A DNA stretch of 64,000 nucleotides from Prochilodus magdalenae (lineage: Eukaryota; Chordata; Actinopteri; Characiformes; Prochilodontidae): NCBI GenBank assembly GCA_024036415.1, contig JAMWET010001907.1, positions 81,260 through 145,259 on the forward strand. The letters run 5' to 3'. Below, piece after piece: positions 58,740 to 64,000 of this stretch. Position 1 is the first letter of the stretch; every line of letters begins with the position of its first letter. Below the pieces are notes generated by a model that saw nothing but the letters and a program-made list of their open reading frames with translations, searched no databases and was not told the DNA's origin. The translations under genes and the position numbers were made by a program.

Positions 58740-60280
58740 GTTGTTGGTGATCTTAAAGACTCTCCACGTTAAACATGTCTCCCACTGATGAGAGTCTGAA
58801 ACCCAGCTCCGATATCCCTGATTACACCAGCATCTACTTCCTGATGTACACAGTCTGATACTCCTCCATATCTCCACCTCTAATATATATGTAGTGGTGT
58901 AAAAATCTTTGATCTCTTTTTCTGCAACAGTGTCAAAGCTCTAGCTCTCTCTTTTGTCAGTTTAGTGGAATATTCATATATGATGGACCCTGAAGCCAAT
59001 AGAATCGCATCCACCCCTGGCTTAGTAAACATTAAAGACCTTTTGCTCTATCAGCTCCACTTCATTCTTAAGGAAAGCGGATGCCTGGTTTCATTTATTC
59101 CTCCTGCTAAAGGCTCCCATTCAGGATGGTGTTTAAGGTGGGACTGTATAATGTGTTGTCTATTTTAATAGTTTGATCTGCCTTCACTTTTTAAACTCTA
59201 CAGTAAAGTCAAAATAAGAAATCAACTAAGAACCTTCTTGGAAACATCTGATTTGTCTACAACTTTGCATAATCATTGCAGCATGATTAGAGTATTTTTT
59301 TTTTAATACGAAGACAGTGGCTAGAAATGATAGTCCTGCCATCACTGTTTTCACTGGTGCCTCGAGATTTTGTAGGTACACATCTGGAAGTGTAAAAACT
59401 TTATTTCCTTTACCCACCGTCTAGGACTAGTTCGTGTGATTTATATCAGTTGTTCATTGCCTGGAGAGTCCAATGTGTAATACTTATAACATCTAACCAA
59501 TACAAACAGACAACGGAAATACTGACGCATATAATACCAGCTAATTTTCACAGACAGACACAACACAAACTTCAGACCTACACACACATAGTCCACATAA
59601 AGTGTCAAACAACAAAAACACTGACTACACAACAATGGAGCGAATTCATGTCTTACAGTGTAAGTGCTCCAGCAGCGCCCGCCATGACCCAAGAACAGGA
59701 CATAAATCAAGACTTAGAACGATGAAGTGAGAGAGAAAGTAGGCATGAATGAATGAATTAAATAGCCTTGATAATTAACCCCATATTAGTGACACACATT
59801 GTATTTATTGTCACTGATTTATCAAGTTATCAAACTTTATGTGGCTGCTCTAAAGTTTCAACAGGACATATGGTAAAGGAATTTTGAAAAGCAAATATAC
59901 CACAACTTCGATAGTTGATAGATGTGGTGTGTGTGTTGTGTGTGTGTTGTGTGGTGTTAGAAACGTTTTGTAATGGTGTATCTGTAAGAACCACATGTCC
60001 TCACAAGTACAGGACAGTCAGAAGGTATTTTGAAAAATCTAATAGCACAGAAGATCAGTCTTTTGAGTGCTGAGGTTAAGGTTAGGGTAGGTGCACTGTT
60101 AATTCCGTCCAAAGATCAGCAGAACTCTATGGATGAACATTCAAAAGTATAAGTAAATAACAAAACGTGCGTGAAATTTTGGTTGGTGCAATGCGCGTTG
60201 TTAATGTGTCGCGCCACTGGATTTCAAAGGACAGTCAGCCAGTTACACATTAATCACCATTGGTTAACGGTTCTCAGCAA
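58740..60280. other. Non-coding sequence
   Basis: No gene recognised; short TGTG tracts at 59925-59960. Confidence 0.35.
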
Positions 60281-60299
60281 TCTCAGGAAGTGCAAGCCT

Positions 60300-60560
60300 T
60301 TACATACATGCACCATATCACACACACCACACACACACCCACACACACGACACCCACACCACACACACCACAACACGCCACACACACACACACACACACA
60401 CCACACCTCACAAGCACATGCACACCAAATACACACACACACATCACACGCACACCAAATTCACAAAAACAATGCACGCACACCACACGATCACACGCAC
60501 GGCACACAACAGGTACACACACAACACACACACAACACACACACACCCTCACCACACACA
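60300..60560. repeat. CA-rich microsatellite cluster
   Basis: Interrupted (CA)n and CACACC tracts. The frames of up to 236 codons through this zone consist of Thr/His or Val/Cys runs and are not genes. Confidence 0.92.
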
Positions 60561-60674
60561 CAGAGGCATTTAGCTGGCTTCGGGTGGTGTTAACAATACT
60601 TATACCCTGTGGACACCTATACCCATCACCTGCCAGCTTAGACCACGAGCACACGAGCACTTCTCTCATATTAG

Positions 60675-60785
60675 TAAGAGGGATAAAGCGAGAGAGACGA
60701 GAGAGAGAGAGAGTGTAGAGAGAGAGAGAGAGAGGATTTGAGCACCATAGTCGGGAGAGAAAGAGAAGCGAGAGAGAGAGAGTAA
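60675..60785. repeat. GA microsatellite cluster
   Basis: Interrupted (GA)n runs; a short (CA)n run follows at 60939-60960. Confidence 0.9.
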
Positions 60786-60959
60786 AACTAGTAACAACAC
60801 ATGAGGTCTTTTGTGTAGTGCTTTGCTCCCATACCTCACCTATAGGTACCTGTTGAATGGCTGTACGCGGGTCACGCGAGACAGGTAGGCCAGCGTAGTA
60901 GTTTGTCTGGTGGCTCGGGTATGAGAGGGTCATCAGCCACACACACACACACACACACA

Positions 60960-61550
60960 ACATCACACACATCAGATGGAACGCACATAACATTATATAT
61001 ACCTAGACTGCAGCTCGCGGCCTCAAGCAGTCGGTGACCTGTGGGTTGGGAAGTGGGGATTCGCCTCCAGGACTGCCTTGTGCAATACACAATCTCAAAG
61101 AGCGCTCTTTGTTGTTCAATGGAAAGTGAGAGGGGTGGTCCAACAAACCCAACCGCATTCACACATGGCCTTACTTATACATTAACAAATCAGGAGCCAA
61201 ACATTATTCACGTCGTGCCTACAACAGTCCGCGCTTATCATATCCGTCGCTAATACCATAGTATCCACTTCTCTAGGGAAACCTTCTTGTTCCATTTTCA
61301 GTGTTCCAAATATATGTCCTACGGTCAGCCTTCAGCTGATTCATGTCTGCACATTTATTTCCATGGGACCAGCTGCTTGTAACGGTAAAGAAAATAAGGC
61401 TGGCCTCCAACAGAATTTTTCCAGGACTTTGGAATACTCATTTAGCATGTACTGGGAGGATTTTCAGTGTTACACTCTTTACATACAAATATTTACATTT
61501 CATAATTAATCATCATTTTTTAAAAAGCAACATTTTGGAAGACGTATCTT
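60960..61550. other. Non-coding sequence
   Basis: No recognised feature. Confidence 0.35.
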
Positions 61551-61557
61551 ATGGATA

Positions 61558-62245
61558 TACACTCATCATCAATAAGAAACAGCTACAGCCCATGAATGAA
61601 GTGTGGGCATCCCAGTGGCTGTTCGGGAAGGAAGATGAAAGGTTACCAGGATCAATACTGAGTGATACATTTAGACTGAATATGATCAATATGTTTATTG
61701 AGAAGTGTCTCCTACAGTATGGTGTTGGGACCTCCCTGTTGGGGTAACGCAGCATGGCCGAATGGCTTTTCAGCATGAAGCTGTAGAGGGTTCCTAATTG
61801 TGTCCCTGTGATAAATCCCATCTCATGCATCTTGATATTCCAACACAGTTCTCTGCAGATGGTGCAGTAGGGTTGCGAGGTGAAGTGACACCACAGGCCT
61901 TCTGGAACGTCCTGAACGGTTGCCTCCACACACAGATTTGTTGGTCATCTCCAAGCAAGACAAAAGGAGAAGAGTCATCAAAAGAAGATGCACTGCTGCC
62001 ATTCTGAGTCACTCCATGACAGTCTGGCCACGACACCACTGCAGTCGTCGTAGCAGGCCTGTGTGGTGCTTGTCAGTTTCCTGGGTCGTGTGACCTTCTT
62101 CCAATGGGTGCTGGCTTCTTTAAACCGCGGATAAACACATGGACTGGGCTCTCACTGCTTGCTGATGTCCTCAATCTTGGCTGTTGGGTCAGTCAGGTAC
62201 AGCAAAAGGCCCACCCCTGCTTATGTCACATGTGTGGCTGAGCGT
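61558..62245 (-). mobile_element. Tc1-like family B copy with many small insertions
   Basis: Recognisable from ACTCATCATCAATAAGAAAC to the CTTATGTCACATGTGTGGCT region. Compared with other copies it has many one- or few-base insertions (for example AGAGGGTTCC for AGAGGTTCC), which may be sequencing error rather than evolution. Confidence 0.72.
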
Positions 62246-62249
62246 ATTA

Positions 62250-62930
62250 TTTATTGAATATGCTATATTTAAACAGTTCTTATGAACGTTGCCTCCTGTG
62301 TCTGAGAGGAAGTGCATGCTAGCCTTTAGCATCATGGGCAGATATGCCTTTTTGGGTAGGCTAAAGAAGTGGGAAGTCTAATTCCTAGTGATAAAAACGT
62401 AAAAATCTGAAATTATTCATCGTAAACGAAAGACCACTGTCACTGCAAACATGTTCAAACAATCACAAACCATTTATATCTCAGGTTGACCGCACATAGT
62501 TTGACCACAGCTAGAGCTTCAGATGATTTAAATACTGGCACACAATAAAGAACTGAAGGCTTAAGGCATTGGTGGCTAAGGAACAGTTGGCTTAGCAGTG
62601 ACTAGAGGGCCTGAAGAAAAGGAGCGACAGTATCTGTATGCCATTGTCACAGTGAACAGCACTTAGATAACCAATCAAACTTACAATTCAGTTTTAACAA
62701 GAATGTCAGGCTTGGCACATACCTCTCCTGTTTTTTTGGATTGGGGAACAAGTCCTGAGCTCAAGCTGAGCAGGCCCAAGGCTATGTTTCTGACCACCGT
62801 TTCTGAGTCGGGCTCATTAGAGAAAGATTCAAGAGAAAAACAGGGTAAATGAAAAAAAATATAGAACCCCACTAAAGGGGCCATGATATGTTTTTATGGA
62901 AAATAAATTTAAAAAAAAAAAAAAAATTTC
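62250..62930. other. Non-coding sequence
   Basis: No recognised gene; A run at about 62910-62927. Confidence 0.35.
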
Positions 62931-62939
62931 GGGTCTGGT

Positions 62940-63660
62940 AACGTAACCAGGAATATTATCAGGTGAGCACCAGATACTTATGAGGTATGTCGGTATCATG
63001 ATACTTTGAGGGTTAGTATCAGATATTATCATGGGTTAGGCCCAGATACTATGGTGTGAGAACCAGATTAATATAGAGGTGTGCACCTAGATACTATCAG
63101 CGTGTGCACCATAGGACTATGTGGTGAAGAACCAGATTACTATTAGTGTGTCACCAGGAAAAAAAGACCCCCCCCCCCCCCCCACCCCCCCCCCCCCCTA
63201 ATGTGGTGAAGAAACCGGTACTAGGATGTGAGTACAATGTTACTATGAGTGTGCACCAGATAACTATTTTGTGGAGTACCCGTTTACTCGTAAAGGTGTG
63301 CGCCAGATATTATCAGCGTGAGCACGTAGATACTATGTGGTGAGAACCAGATACTATAGCGTGTGCACCAGAGATATGGGGGCTGAGAACCAGGATACTA
63401 GTGACGAGTCGAAGATAGGACCCAGGTTATATTACCGGTGTGCACCAGTAATACTATAAGGGTACGGTGTTGTGGGATGAATGATAGGATCAGCGTTTAG
63501 AAGCCAAAAGGAGCATCCAGTAATATAGTGTGCAAGTGCGAGTTGGAGAACAGCTACGATGAGGTGTGTACAGAGACTATGTGGTAAGTACCACTGATAC
63601 TATAAGGTGCACCCTGCACCAGCATACTATGAGCGTGCCACCACAGATATATTTAGGTCG
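62940..63660. repeat. Degenerate tandem ACCAGATACTAT repeat
   Basis: Irregular units of about 20-25 bases built on GTGTGCACCAGATACTAT and GTGAGAACCAGATACTAT, with variable spacing and a C run (63168-63198) in the middle. Indels are so frequent that the true period cannot be fixed. Confidence 0.75.
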
Positions 63661-63664
63661 AGAC

Positions 63665-64000
63665 CAGAGTTGAAACCCCCCCCACCACCATCGAGATGCG
63701 TCGGTGAATGATGAGACTTCAACTTGTCACATACTCATTCAATTTTCATATAACTTGAGATGATCTCATGCTCTATTCAGATCTGATACGCAGAAACCCT
63801 CCCTTGTAGCAAACCCTTCGATGTGAAAGATGTCTTGAATTGTCATCCTCAGGAAAATACAATAGGATCTACCCCAAGTTGTCATTATTATTCTCAAGAT
63901 AAGGTTCTTATTGTCTCTTTTTTTTATGTGTAAATTATCTATTGTAAAAAGATTACACTCCTGTATCCATGCATCCCCCCAGTAATTCCGTGATACCGTA
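63665..64000. other. Non-coding end of window
   Basis: No recognised feature. Confidence 0.35.

Noticed and set aside
60283..60993. 236-codon minus frame across CA repeats
   Set aside because: It is Val/Cys repeat from a CA microsatellite plus GA tracts, in a zone with suspect base quality.

Overview
The window looks like nuclear DNA from a teleost fish, probably an otophysan, though I cannot name the species. It has two vertebrate genes with long introns, several Tc1-like DNA transposon families, two tRNA-derived SINE families, MITEs, LINE tails, one solo LTR and many micro- and minisatellites. There is no sign of operons, bacterial genes, CRISPR or a viral genome. Nearly all longer open frames in the window come from repeats.

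Two host genes are supported. ptx3 (long pentraxin 3, a secreted innate-immune pattern-recognition protein) is complete on the plus strand. Its three coding exons are 15054-15201, 18262-18825 and 24224-24861, encoding 449 residues, with a TATA box near 14830 and an AATAAA signal at 25789. veph1 (the vertebrate melted orthologue) is on the minus strand. Its first three coding exons (50718-50855, 45751-45966, 39812-39986; residues 1-176) are present, and the rest should lie left of the window. ptx3 therefore appears to sit antisense inside veph1 intron 3, the same nested arrangement known in mammals.

Layout: 1-14.8 kb is transposon-rich sequence (nested foldback elements, Tc1 copies, a solo LTR with a 5-bp target duplication, an L2-like LINE 3' end, an AT-rich foldback element). 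14.8-25.8 kb is ptx3; its intron 1 has an inverted MITE pair and a 21-bp minisatellite, and its intron 2 a 63-bp minisatellite of about 19 copies. 25.8-39.8 kb holds more Tc1 remnants and a 2.4-kb 73-bp minisatellite with a 793-bp higher-order repeat. 39.8-50.9 kb is the veph1 5' coding region, with SINEs, MITEs, a 233-bp tandem repeat and a long TA tract beside exon 2. 50.9-64 kb is upstream of the veph1 start: SINEs, Tc1 remnants, and from about 60 kb simple repeats with many small indels that suggest poor base quality.

I found no convincing new molecular system. The most interesting points are the ptx3 cysteine and glycosylation differences from the human protein, the minisatellite open frames that mimic genes, the higher-order satellite, and the nested or foldback mobile elements.
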